Positions 9,392 through 16,766 of a DNA stretch of 64,000 nucleotides are shown here, piece by piece (the stretch's first letter is position 1; each line of letters starts with the position of its first letter). The position numbers were made by a program, and so were the translations under genes. Where the stretch lies: contig JAMPHY010000002.1 in assembly GCA_023663185.1 (NCBI GenBank), positions 1-64,000 of the forward strand, written 5' to 3'. Source of the stretch: Clostridiales bacterium (GTDB lineage Bacteria; Bacillota; Clostridia; Lachnospirales; Lachnospiraceae). The notes under the pieces are model-generated. The model was given only the letters and a program-made list of their open reading frames with translations, was not told the DNA's origin and ran no database searches.

Positions 9392-9460
9392 TGTTCTGAT
9401 GTGGTTCTTTTGAGAAAATAATTTTGCAATTCAAATTCATGATTTAAAAGTAAGAAAAGT

Positions 9461-9489
9461 TTGACATAGGTTATCGTATATGATAACAT
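9461..9489 (+). promoter_or_regulatory. Toxin-antitoxin promoter with embedded palindrome
   Basis: TTGACA (9461-9466), a 17-bp spacer, then TAACAT (9484-9489). An imperfect palindrome with GTTATC and GATAAC arms occupies 9470-9487, covering the spacer and the first four bases of the -10. A repressor bound there would block RNA polymerase, as expected for autoregulation by the XRE-type antitoxin encoded second in this operon. No other regulator is nearby. Confidence 0.75.
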
Positions 9490-9504
9490 AAGAGCAAAAA
9501 GGAA

Positions 9505-9873
9505 GTGATAAAAATTTTTGAATTAGAATTTTATGTAAAAGAAAATGGTAAAATTCCGGTACAGGATTTTTTATATTCGCTCAATCCAAAATTAAGGGCA
9601 AAAGCATTTAGTGATATTGAATTGCTTAAGAAATTAGGCAGCGAGTTAAAAGAGCCGTATGTAAAGCCGATAAAAGGAAAGAATAATAAAGGATTGTATG
9701 AATTACGGATAAAATTTTCAAGCGATATAGCAAGGATATTTTATTTTACATATTATAGCAATAAATTTGTTTTGTTGTATGGTTTTATTAAAAAGACTAT
9801 GAAAACGCCTGAAAAAGAAATTGATAAGGTAAGAAAATATATGGAAGATTATAAAAGGAGGGCTGATTCATGA
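9505..9873 (+). CDS. RelE/HigB-like toxin (Gp49-like, DUF891)
   Basis: A small basic protein of about 122 residues of the phage-derived Gp49/HigB type, normally a ribosome-dependent mRNA interferase. The family core is visible in KPIKGKNNKGLYELRIKF and in the strand with IARIFYFTYY. The frame lacks an in-frame ATG. The GTG at 9505 is the formal start, although AGGAAGTGAT resembles the Shine-Dalgarno itself, so a weaker start such as ATT at 9514 is possible. Weak toxin initiation against a strong antitoxin site would fit this type of system. It overlaps the antitoxin gene by 4 nt (ATGA). Confidence 0.85.
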   Translation: MIKIFELEFYVKENGKIPVQDFLYSLNPKLRAKAFSDIELLKKLGSELKEPYVKPIKGKNNKGLYELRIKFSSDIARIFYFTYYSNKFVLLYGFIKKTMKTPEKEIDKVRKYMEDYKRRADS

Positions 9874-10154
9874 GTAAGGCAGGAATATCATTTAATGAAA
9901 TAAAAGAGGATATGCTTAAAGATGAAGAATTCAAAACCGAATATGAAAAATTAAAACCCAGATATGAAGCTATTGAGCAAATCATAAAAGCAAGGAAAGA
10001 ACAAAATATAACACAGTCAGAACTTGCTAAAAGGGTAGGGACACAAAAAAGCAATATTTCAAGGCTTGAAAGTGGTAATTATAATCCTAGTTTGGATTTT
10101 CTTACAAAAGTAGCTGAATCGTTGGGGAAAAATTTGAGTGTGCAAATAAAATAG
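9870..10154 (+). CDS. XRE-family antitoxin (HigA-like)
   Basis: A 94-residue DNA-binding protein. The N-terminal half (about 1-35) is helical and likely contacts the toxin; the XRE helix-turn-helix follows (about 36-90), with ITQSELAKRVGTQKSNISRL and a second helix ending LTKVAESLGK. AAAAGGAGGG lies about 7 bases before the ATG and is much stronger than the toxin's site. The start overlaps the toxin stop as ATGA, so the pair is translationally coupled. It would neutralise the toxin and repress the promoter at 9461-9489. Confidence 0.9.
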   Translation: MSKAGISFNEIKEDMLKDEEFKTEYEKLKPRYEAIEQIIKARKEQNITQSELAKRVGTQKSNISRLESGNYNPSLDFLTKVAESLGKNLSVQIK

Positions 10155-10269
10155 TAATGTTGTGTTGTTATATAAGACAGTAAAGGATTGGTTTATTTCG
10201 GTAAAGAACAGGTAGAGATATTTATCGGTATTCTCGAAATATAAATCAATACTTACGGAGGAACATAAA

Positions 10270-11037
10270 ATGATAATAACAAATAGCTATCCTGTATGCG
10301 AGTACGATACAAGTAGAAATCCTATTATTAAACCGACAGATTTTTTAACAAAAACGCTTCCTTCTAAATGTGTCATTACATTTTTTAGGAAAGAACTAAA
10401 TCAGCTTGTTGATGATAAAAAACTTCCTGTAATTGCTTATCTCCATTCCGAAGTTTTGGACATTCCTATTTATGAGTATACTGCAGCTACAAAAAGAATT
10501 TGTATTACAATGCCCTTTTCTACGGCACCCGGCGCAGCAGGGACAATCGAAGAACTGCACGCTATGGGTTGTAATGAATTTATAATATGCGGCGGTGCAG
10601 GCTCAATTACAAAAGATTCTAAAGTGGGAGAAATTATCGTTCCTATTGCTGCTGTAAGAGACGAAGGAACATCTTATCATTACTTAGAGCCTTCCCGTGA
10701 AGTAGAATGTCATAAGGAAACCGCAGATTTTGTTATTTCAGGTTTGGAAAAATTAGGGATACCATACATAACAGGAAAAACATGGACGACAGATGCCATG
10801 TATAGAGAAACTCCTGAAATGATTGAGCGAAGAAGAAATGAAGGCTGTATAACGGTTGAAATGGAAACAGCAGCATTTTTTGCAGTATCTAAGTACTATA
10901 ATATTCCTTTAGCACAATTACTTTATGCAGGCGATGATGTAAGCGGTGAAAAATGGGACGCGCGAAATTGGAATAAGCAAAAGAGTGTACGTTCAAATAT
11001 GATTTTGACCGCTATTAAACTGATGGAAGAATTATAA
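10270..11037 (+). CDS. Nucleoside phosphorylase (purine/uridine phosphorylase family)
   Basis: A 255-residue enzyme of the PNP/UDP family, cleaving nucleosides with phosphate to base and pentose-1-phosphate. Supporting segments are the phosphate/ribose-site FIICGGAGSITKDSKVGEII, the strand IVPIAAVRDEGTSYHYL, and the ribose-binding VEMETAAFFAVS, whose Met-Glu is diagnostic of the family. The ending resembles uridine phosphorylase (AQLLYAGDDVSGE). ACGGAGGAA precedes the ATG. It sits alone between two toxin-antitoxin modules, so context does not settle the preferred base. Confidence 0.85.
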   Translation: MIITNSYPVCEYDTSRNPIIKPTDFLTKTLPSKCVITFFRKELNQLVDDKKLPVIAYLHSEVLDIPIYEYTAATKRICITMPFSTAPGAAGTIEELHAMGCNEFIICGGAGSITKDSKVGEIIVPIAAVRDEGTSYHYLEPSREVECHKETADFVISGLEKLGIPYITGKTWTTDAMYRETPEMIERRRNEGCITVEMETAAFFAVSKYYNIPLAQLLYAGDDVSGEKWDARNWNKQKSVRSNMILTAIKLMEEL

Positions 11038-11100
11038 AATATATTTCTGCGAATGTGTTTCATCATAGGATATTTGAGAATGGATAAGTTTGGGATAGTA

Positions 11101-11109
11101 TGCTATAAT
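11101..11109 (+). promoter_or_regulatory. Extended -10 promoter for the BrnT/BrnA operon
   Basis: TGCTATAAT, an extended -10 element with a consensus hexamer (11104-11109), lies 56 bp before the BrnT start. No convincing -35 was found at 16-18 bp, which is usual for extended -10 promoters. Confidence 0.45.
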
Positions 11110-11164
11110 AAGTATATTAGATATAGTAATAGAAATATTCATTGGAAGGAGCGTAAAAGAAATT

Positions 11165-11443
11165 TTGATATTTGAATGGGACGAGGAAAAGAATCAAAGC
11201 AACCAAAGAAAACATGGGATTTCATTTGAAACGGCGGCTTATGTATTTGAAGATGAAAATTATATAGAAATGTATGATTTTGAGCATAGTATAGATGAAG
11301 ACAGATATATTGCAATAGGTTGTGTGGGCGATGTGTTGTTTGTTGTATTTACCGAGAGAAAAGAAAATATCAGGTTAATTTCTGCCAGATTAGCAAATGA
11401 GATAGAAAGGAGGCTTTATTATGACCAAAACATTCATTATTGA
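11165..11443 (+). CDS. BrnT family toxin
   Basis: A 92-residue protein of the BrnT (DUF497) family, RelE-fold ribonuclease toxins. The diagnostic N-terminus EWDEEKNQSNQRKHGISFE is intact, as are the central FVVFTERKENIRLISAR strand and the basic helix with the Ala-x-x-x-Glu-Arg-Arg segment near the end. Initiation appears to be TTG at 11165, with AAGGAG 14 bases upstream, suggesting weak translation. The BrnA-like antitoxin starts inside its 3' end (23-nt overlap). Confidence 0.9.
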   Translation: MIFEWDEEKNQSNQRKHGISFETAAYVFEDENYIEMYDFEHSIDEDRYIAIGCVGDVLFVVFTERKENIRLISARLANEIERRLYYDQNIHY

Positions 11444-11600
11444 TAAAGGACAGAAACCGACAGATGAGCAATTACAGGAAGTGTTAGAGGCGAGAAAACA
11501 TCCTGTTGTATTTGATGAGGATTCTCCAGAGTTGTCTCCTGCAATGTATAAAGCATTTAAAAGTTCGGTTATTCAGAGAAATCGAAAAAAGAATGCGTAA
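11421..11600 (+). CDS. Short BrnA-like antitoxin
   Basis: A 59-residue open frame with ATG at 11421, an AAGGAGG site 8 bases upstream, and a 23-nt overlap with brnT. The position matches BrnA antitoxins. The sequence starts MTKTFIIDKGQKPTDEQLQE, continues through an acidic stretch (FDEDSPELSPAMYKAF) and ends in a basic tail. That matches the short BrnA-like partner form rather than one with a long ribbon-helix-helix. It would bind and neutralise BrnT, and DNA binding is uncertain. Confidence 0.75.
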   Translation: MTKTFIIDKGQKPTDEQLQEVLEARKHPVVFDEDSPELSPAMYKAFKSSVIQRNRKKNA

Positions 11601-11618
11601 GAAGTGGAGGTGTTAAAG

Positions 11619-12152
11619 ATGGATGCGTTAAGGAAAGACGAAACATATACAGTAGAAGATATCTATGCACTGCCGGACGGAGAGCGAGCTGAACTGATTG
11701 ACGGTAAAATATATTATATGGCTCCGTCGAGTTTAAAACATCAAATGCTCAGTGGTAAACTTTATCAATCAATAGCCAATTATATTGATAGTAAGAATGG
11801 AAAATGTCGTGTTTTGGCAGCTCCATTTGCAGTATTTCTGAATGAAGATGATATAAATTATGTAGAACCGGATATTTCTGTTATTTGTGATTTATCTAAA
11901 TTAGACGACAAAGGCTGCCATGGGGCGCCAGACTGGATTATTGAAATTGTTTCTCAAAGCAGTAAACAAAGAGATTATATGACTAAATTGTTTAAATACC
12001 GCATATCAGGTGTTAGAGAGTATTGGATAGTCGATTCTGAAAGACAGATGATAACAGTTTATGGATTTGAAAATGATACAATGGAACAGTATGATTTTGG
12101 TGAAGATGTACCGGTTGGAATTTACGAAGGATTTGCTATTAAGATAGAGTAA
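11619..12152 (+). CDS. Uma2 family endonuclease (DUF820)
   Basis: A 177-residue protein with a restriction-endonuclease-like PD-(D/E)XK fold. The candidate catalytic residues are the Glu in RAELIDGKIYYM, Asp in YVEPDISVICD, and Glu in DWIIEIVS, with YWIVDSE as the final strand. I start at the ATG at 11619 because GGAGG lies 8 bases upstream; an in-frame GTG 15 bases earlier overlaps that site. The family is common in bacteria and often multi-copy, with no agreed biological role. It follows the BrnTA module by 18 bp and may be cotranscribed. Confidence 0.88.
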   Translation: MDALRKDETYTVEDIYALPDGERAELIDGKIYYMAPSSLKHQMLSGKLYQSIANYIDSKNGKCRVLAAPFAVFLNEDDINYVEPDISVICDLSKLDDKGCHGAPDWIIEIVSQSSKQRDYMTKLFKYRISGVREYWIVDSERQMITVYGFENDTMEQYDFGEDVPVGIYEGFAIKIE

Positions 12153-12213
12153 TCAAAAAGATAACAGAGTGTTTTATAAAAGGCATTTGGGAATAATTTG
12201 AGGAGGCATTATT

Positions 12214-12780
12214 GTGACTAAAATATATTTCGTTCGCCATGCAGAGCCAAATTATAACAATCATAATGACGCTCTTCGAGAATTAACTTCAAAAGGAATG
12301 GAAGATAGAAAATTGGTTACTAAATTTCTGGCAGATAAGCATATTGATGTTGTTTTATCAAGTCCATATAAAAGAGCAATAGATACAGTTAAGGATTTTG
12401 CAGATAGTTATGGTATAGAAATTAGTATTATATATAATTTTAGGGAAAGAAAAGTAGAAAGTGGCTGGATTGAAGATTTTGCATCATTTACAAAAATGCA
12501 ATGGAATGATTTTACATACAAATTGTCAGATGGAGAATGCCTTCAAGAAGTTCAAGCGAGAAATATATCGGCATTGCAGCAGGTATTAAATAAATATGCA
12601 GGAAAGAATATTGTAGTAGGAAGTCATGGAACTGCGCTAAGTACGATTATTAATTATTATGACCATTCTTTCGGGTATAACGAGTTTGAAAAAATCAAAA
12701 ACGTTATGCCGTGGATTGTGGAGTTTGTTTTTGATGAGGATGCAAAATGTATAATAATTAAGGAACATGATTTATACTGA
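12214..12780 (+). CDS. Histidine phosphatase family protein
   Basis: A 188-residue phosphoglycerate-mutase-like phosphatase. The catalytic motif is YFVRHAEPNYN near the N-terminus, where the His is phosphorylated. The helix LSSPYKRAIDTV and the second catalytic His in VVGSHGTALST complete the active site. It starts with GTG, 7 bases after a perfect AGGAGG. The substrate is unknown; members act on sugar phosphates, nucleotides or cofactor intermediates. A terminator-like hairpin follows at 12897. Confidence 0.9.
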   Translation: MTKIYFVRHAEPNYNNHNDALRELTSKGMEDRKLVTKFLADKHIDVVLSSPYKRAIDTVKDFADSYGIEISIIYNFRERKVESGWIEDFASFTKMQWNDFTYKLSDGECLQEVQARNISALQQVLNKYAGKNIVVGSHGTALSTIINYYDHSFGYNEFEKIKNVMPWIVEFVFDEDAKCIIIKEHDLY

Positions 12781-12896
12781 TGAAGTTACATTTTTCATTG
12801 TACAATTACAAAGTTATACTTACTTCATCTGGTGTAAATCTTACAGACATTGATAGGATTAAAGAGTGAATTGCGAATTAAATAGCAGTAAACGAT

Positions 12897-12928
12897 AAGG
12901 GTGCAAAAGTCTATCAGTAAGCACCCTT
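12897..12928 (+). terminator. Hairpin, possible terminator of the phosphatase transcript
   Basis: AAGGGTGC and GCACCCTT form a perfect 8-bp stem around a 16-base loop, followed by TTC and an AT-rich run. The U-tract is short, so termination may be inefficient. Confidence 0.5.
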
Positions 12929-13076
12929 TTCACATATTAAAATGACTTTGGGCGAGATATTTGAGAGCGTGTTAGAATAGTATTCATTAGGGTTGCCTTA
13001 AGGCTTTACACCCTTTTATATGGGGTTACATTGGGCATTGGAAATTATTAAATATTTGTCTATTTTTGAGATTCAC

Positions 13077-13105
13077 TTGACTTTTAAATCTTACAGATGT
13101 AATAT
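13077..13105 (+). promoter_or_regulatory. Promoter with BlaI-type operator (lipoprotein/class D operon)
   Basis: TTGACT (13077-13082), 17 bp, TAATAT (13100-13105). The dyad TTACAGATGTAA at 13091-13102 overlaps the spacer and the -10. It matches the TACA-N2-TGTA core of BlaI/MecI operators. Twenty bases (13085-13104) are identical to those at the blaI promoter (19906-19925). Repression by the BlaI encoded at 19505-19891 is the simplest reading. Confidence 0.82.
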
Positions 13106-13186
13106 TTAAAGCACATAAATATTTTTGCTCTCAAATATTACAACAGTAATATTTCAAACAAGTATTCAATTATAATAGGATAAATT

Positions 13187-14500
13187 ATGAAAAAAAGGGA
13201 AAGCAAGAGTTTTTTAATAACAATAATAGCGTTAATAATATTTATATTAACTGGCTGCAGTGATAAATCGCCAAATGCTAAATTACCAGATGTTAAATCA
13301 CCGGATGTTAAATCGTCAGAACTATCAAATATTGAAATAACGACAGATAATGCGATATCTTCTAATGCCGAAAGAGATTGTATCATGATAGAAGGTATAG
13401 AAACAGCTTACAATGATAGTGAAGAAGATGAAACAGAGGCAGATTTATGGTTTCTTCCGCAAGCAGAATACTGTCTGATAACCGAAGCAGAGAAAAGTGA
13501 ATTAAACGCTATCGCATTGACAGCGGCAGAACAGACGAAAGAAGTATATAAAGATATAGAGCTGACAGGTGATTTCTCTTATGGTTCTAATATTAAAGAG
13601 TTTACAAGTAAGCAGCGTGAAACCGTTGTTGCACATCTTGGGAAGGCAGGGTATGTCAGCGTTACGGAAGACTGTAATATGGAAAATTACGTGGAAATCG
13701 AAAGCTTTTATAATGCCTATTTAGAAAAACGTGATACAATGGTAACTGTATTTAATGTAAATCGTGATGGACTAATCGGAGCTGTCACTTTTATACATAG
13801 AAACAATGAGCTACAAACATATTATGTGGGAATTGGCTGGCAGGAAGGCGGCGTACCGGAGATTAAGTATACCCTAGTTAGTGATGTGGCAGAAATTAAG
13901 TTGACGGATAAAGGATATTTCATTTATGCCTATGAGGACGTAATAGACCATTCCAGCTTGCGCCAATACTGGAGGATTAAACCGCTTTCTGATAAATGCA
14001 GGGAATTGACAGTTAAATATGTATATGGATTGAGCTATGTCAATTATAATGTTCTTGTGACAAATTGGGACAGCAGTAATGTAGAAGATATTCTTATGCC
14101 CTGTATGTTTGAAGATATATATCGGATATATACCGGAGAAAACTTAAAGAGCGAAAATGGGAGAATATCTGCAGAAACGTATGAAAAAATAATGACTACA
14201 TATTTTCCCGTGTCAATAGAGCAATTAAGGGAAAAGTGTGAATATGATGAGAATAGCAACAGCTATAAATATGAAATGATATTTGCGCATCAGTATCCGC
14301 CTTTTGGAGAAGTTGTTGATTATACGGAAAATTCAGACGGAACAATTACATTATATGTAGACGGAGTTTGGGCGGATTACAATTCAGATTATGCCTTTAC
14401 AAATAAGATTGTGGTACAGCCATTTGCTGATGGCACATTCAGGTATTTATCTAATTCGATAGAACAAAAGGAAATGGAAATACCTATGATAGAAAAATGA
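13187..14500 (+). CDS. Lipoprotein of unknown function, first gene of the BlaI-controlled operon
   Basis: A 437-residue exported lipoprotein with a type II signal peptide (hydrophobic core LITIIALIIFILTG, Cys24). A short tandem LPDV/SPDV/KSS repeat follows the acylation site. The mature part is acidic and rich in Tyr, Glu and Asp, with no enzymatic motif I recognise. It is the first gene after the promoter and BlaI-type operator at 13077-13105, and three more exported-protein genes follow with short gaps, ending in the class D-like gene. A role in the cell-envelope response to beta-lactams is inferred from this arrangement only. Confidence 0.8.
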   Translation: MKKRESKSFLITIIALIIFILTGCSDKSPNAKLPDVKSPDVKSSELSNIEITTDNAISSNAERDCIMIEGIETAYNDSEEDETEADLWFLPQAEYCLITEAEKSELNAIALTAAEQTKEVYKDIELTGDFSYGSNIKEFTSKQRETVVAHLGKAGYVSVTEDCNMENYVEIESFYNAYLEKRDTMVTVFNVNRDGLIGAVTFIHRNNELQTYYVGIGWQEGGVPEIKYTLVSDVAEIKLTDKGYFIYAYEDVIDHSSLRQYWRIKPLSDKCRELTVKYVYGLSYVNYNVLVTNWDSSNVEDILMPCMFEDIYRIYTGENLKSENGRISAETYEKIMTTYFPVSIEQLREKCEYDENSNSYKYEMIFAHQYPPFGEVVDYTENSDGTITLYVDGVWADYNSDYAFTNKIVVQPFADGTFRYLSNSIEQKEMEIPMIEK

Positions 14501-14516
14501 AAGGATAGATATTAAA

Positions 14517-15311
14517 ATGCTAAGGAGAAAATTTATTTTATTGATTAGCACGCTGTCATGTGTAACCTTGATTTGTGCTTGCGGAAAAGAGGAAGAAAAG
14601 CAGTATGTCGTACTGGAAAATGATGAAAGTATGACGGACAAAGATGTATCAATAGCTCCTGAAGGAGATGATACGTCAAAAATCAATGAGAGCTGGGAAG
14701 ATGCTTATAAGGAAATTATTCGTAATATGGATAAATATTTATCAGATTTATATATTACGCGAAACAACTCTGAAAGTGAAGCGGATTCTGTTATTGGCTT
14801 TATCGGGATACATGATTTCAACAATGATAATATTCCTGAATTGATTATCGGAGATTTGGTATCTGTGGGAGTGTTTACTTTTGAGGGTGGTATAGTAAAA
14901 AGAATTGCAGATTTATATGAACCGGAGGACTGGCGTTATATTAGCAGCATGTACTATAAAGATAATACGGTTGTGCTTGTAAATAGTGGTTCAGATGGAA
15001 GTTGTTATGTTTGTTTTACCTATGATGAAAGAGACTATATATATGATGGGAAAGAATATGTAATAGGAATTTATGATGAATATAATCACATGGGTGCAGC
15101 TATCATTAACGGAACTGTGGTTACTGAGAAAGAATTTCAAGAGCGATTTCATTTAACTGAATTATTGGATAATCGTTATGATACTGTGATTCCACGTAGT
15201 AGAATGAAAAAGGATAATGGAATAATTACGGATTTAGCAATAAATGTTTTTGAGAAAGATTATGAATATATCCCCATAGAAGATTTAGATTTTAAGGATA
15301 TGGAATGGTGA
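14517..15311 (+). CDS. Lipoprotein with FG-GAP-like acidic loop, unknown function
   Basis: A 264-residue lipoprotein. The signal peptide ends in a lipobox-like LICAC with Cys21 or Cys22 region. Residues around 95-130 contain GFIGIHDFNNDNIPELIIGD, the D-x-N-x-D motif preceding a hydrophobic strand seen in FG-GAP/VCBS-like calcium loops. The same kind of loop occurs in the lipoproteins at 1848, 2854 and in the next gene. It lies 16 bp after the previous lipoprotein gene, consistent with one transcript under the BlaI-type operator. Function is unknown. Confidence 0.8.
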   Translation: MLRRKFILLISTLSCVTLICACGKEEEKQYVVLENDESMTDKDVSIAPEGDDTSKINESWEDAYKEIIRNMDKYLSDLYITRNNSESEADSVIGFIGIHDFNNDNIPELIIGDLVSVGVFTFEGGIVKRIADLYEPEDWRYISSMYYKDNTVVLVNSGSDGSCYVCFTYDERDYIYDGKEYVIGIYDEYNHMGAAIINGTVVTEKEFQERFHLTELLDNRYDTVIPRSRMKKDNGIITDLAINVFEKDYEYIPIEDLDFKDMEW

Positions 15312-15371
15312 TGTAACGGGATATTTAAATATACCAAAATAGTAGGAAGGATTAGCGGAGGAAAACAATCA

Positions 15372-16763
15372 ATGTACTATATGAAAAAGATAGGTAAAAT
15401 TGCATTGGGAATTGCAGTTTCAATATGTATTATATTCGCTGTGTTTTGGGGAAGATTCACCTATGTATCAGAATATAAAGTAACAACCGTAGATACTTCC
15501 GTTTCTCCTGATGGAAAGTATAAGCTGATATTACAGGCTGTCGGGCAAGCAGATTGGCCGTTTGGTTCTGCTTCAGGGAGACTGCTGCTTTATGAAGGTG
15601 ATAACAAAATATCCAAAGCAGATTTTGAGCTGTTTGATGACGGCGGGTGTATACGCAGCAGTATATGGAACGTTACATGGCATGAGGACTGTGTGGAAGT
15701 TATCCTGTCTGGCGACGAACAGTTCGATGAAAAGGTTATCTTGTACTTTGACGGGAAGAAAGAAATAAAACAATTAACAGATTGGAAAAGAGATGAGGAA
15801 ATAGAGAATAAAGAAGAAATACAACAGATTAATCCATCGGCAGATGATGTGATTGAATCAGAGCAGCCAGAGCAAACAGATGAGTCTAGACTGGTATCGG
15901 AGGAGTTATCAGGTAATCAGGTGCAGAATAGACTGGACGAGGAAAGAATCATAGAGGAACAGTCTTTCCAAGTAGAACTAAATGACTGGGGTGAAGTGAG
16001 ATTTGTATCATATAAACCCGATCGTGCGGAAGGAGACATGTATAGTGATGTGACTTTTTATCTGTTAAAAGATAACGAGATTTTGTATCAGTTCCCATTA
16101 TGTGAAAGCAGCGGCAGTGGTTATTATTGGGATATGAAGTTTGTTATGTTTATGGATACAAACGCTGATGGGAAAGAGGACATAGTCATAGGAGCGGAGT
16201 ATATGACGGGCGCAGGACCACAAGGCGCGGTGCCGCATACACAAGTGCGAATCTATGAAGATTATGGAGACTATTTTATCTACAATGGGGAACTCAGCGA
16301 TAAAATAAATGATTTTCTTCCGTGGGAGAGTAATGTTCTGGCGAAGGATGTAAAAAGACTTATTCAACTGGAAAATGGGAACGAGCCGCTTACGAATTAT
16401 GAAAGCTATACGGGGACATGGAGAGTAAGCGTCGGATATATTAAGGCGTATGAAGAACCCTACCCCACGACAAGAAAGGATCTGACCTGTAGCATCAGTA
16501 ATGGGAATGAATTTTGCGGAACTCTTTTTATAGAACAAGAAACAACGGAGCGGATTGCATCGGTAGAGAATATAGTAGGCACAATTCAAAATGGCGAACT
16601 GTTTTACGATTTTACTGATGACGGCTGGGGTGGAATGGGAACGCTTCATATTGTGTTCCTTCCCAATCAGATTAATGTGGAAGTGCTGAACTATCAGATG
16701 GCGGAAGAAAATGTAATCGGATATGGTATATCGGGAAATTATGAGATGTCTGTGAGAGAGTGA
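15372..16763 (+). CDS. Membrane-anchored two-domain exported protein, unknown function
   Basis: A 463-residue protein with an N-terminal membrane anchor (about residues 8-27) and no lipobox Cys. Domain one (about 35-135) begins VDTSVSPDGKYKLILQA, as in small exported DUF5412-like domains. A Glu/Gln-rich linker (about 140-195) follows. Domain two (about 200-463) has the loop FMDTNADGKEDIVIGAEY, again FG-GAP-like. GGAGG lies 10 bases before the ATG at 15372; Met4 is an alternative start. It is the third gene of the BlaI-type operon, 3 bp before the class D-like gene. Confidence 0.78.
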   Translation: MYYMKKIGKIALGIAVSICIIFAVFWGRFTYVSEYKVTTVDTSVSPDGKYKLILQAVGQADWPFGSASGRLLLYEGDNKISKADFELFDDGGCIRSSIWNVTWHEDCVEVILSGDEQFDEKVILYFDGKKEIKQLTDWKRDEEIENKEEIQQINPSADDVIESEQPEQTDESRLVSEELSGNQVQNRLDEERIIEEQSFQVELNDWGEVRFVSYKPDRAEGDMYSDVTFYLLKDNEILYQFPLCESSGSGYYWDMKFVMFMDTNADGKEDIVIGAEYMTGAGPQGAVPHTQVRIYEDYGDYFIYNGELSDKINDFLPWESNVLAKDVKRLIQLENGNEPLTNYESYTGTWRVSVGYIKAYEEPYPTTRKDLTCSISNGNEFCGTLFIEQETTERIASVENIVGTIQNGELFYDFTDDGWGGMGTLHIVFLPNQINVEVLNYQMAEENVIGYGISGNYEMSVRE

Positions 16764-16766
16764 GAT

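Larger units (their letters stand above)
12781..13186. other. 406-bp non-coding region before the bla-type operon
   Basis: No gene was recognised here. It holds a hairpin at 12897-12928, a partial copy of the BlaI-type site around 12834-12848 (AAATCTTACAGA without the second half), and the full promoter/operator at 13077-13105. The rest is AT-rich and without clear features. Confidence 0.7.

Noticed and set aside
12797-12806. ATTGTACAAT palindrome as another BlaI site
   Set aside because: The half-sites are in the order TGTA/TACA and overlap, unlike the TACA-N2-TGTA operator.
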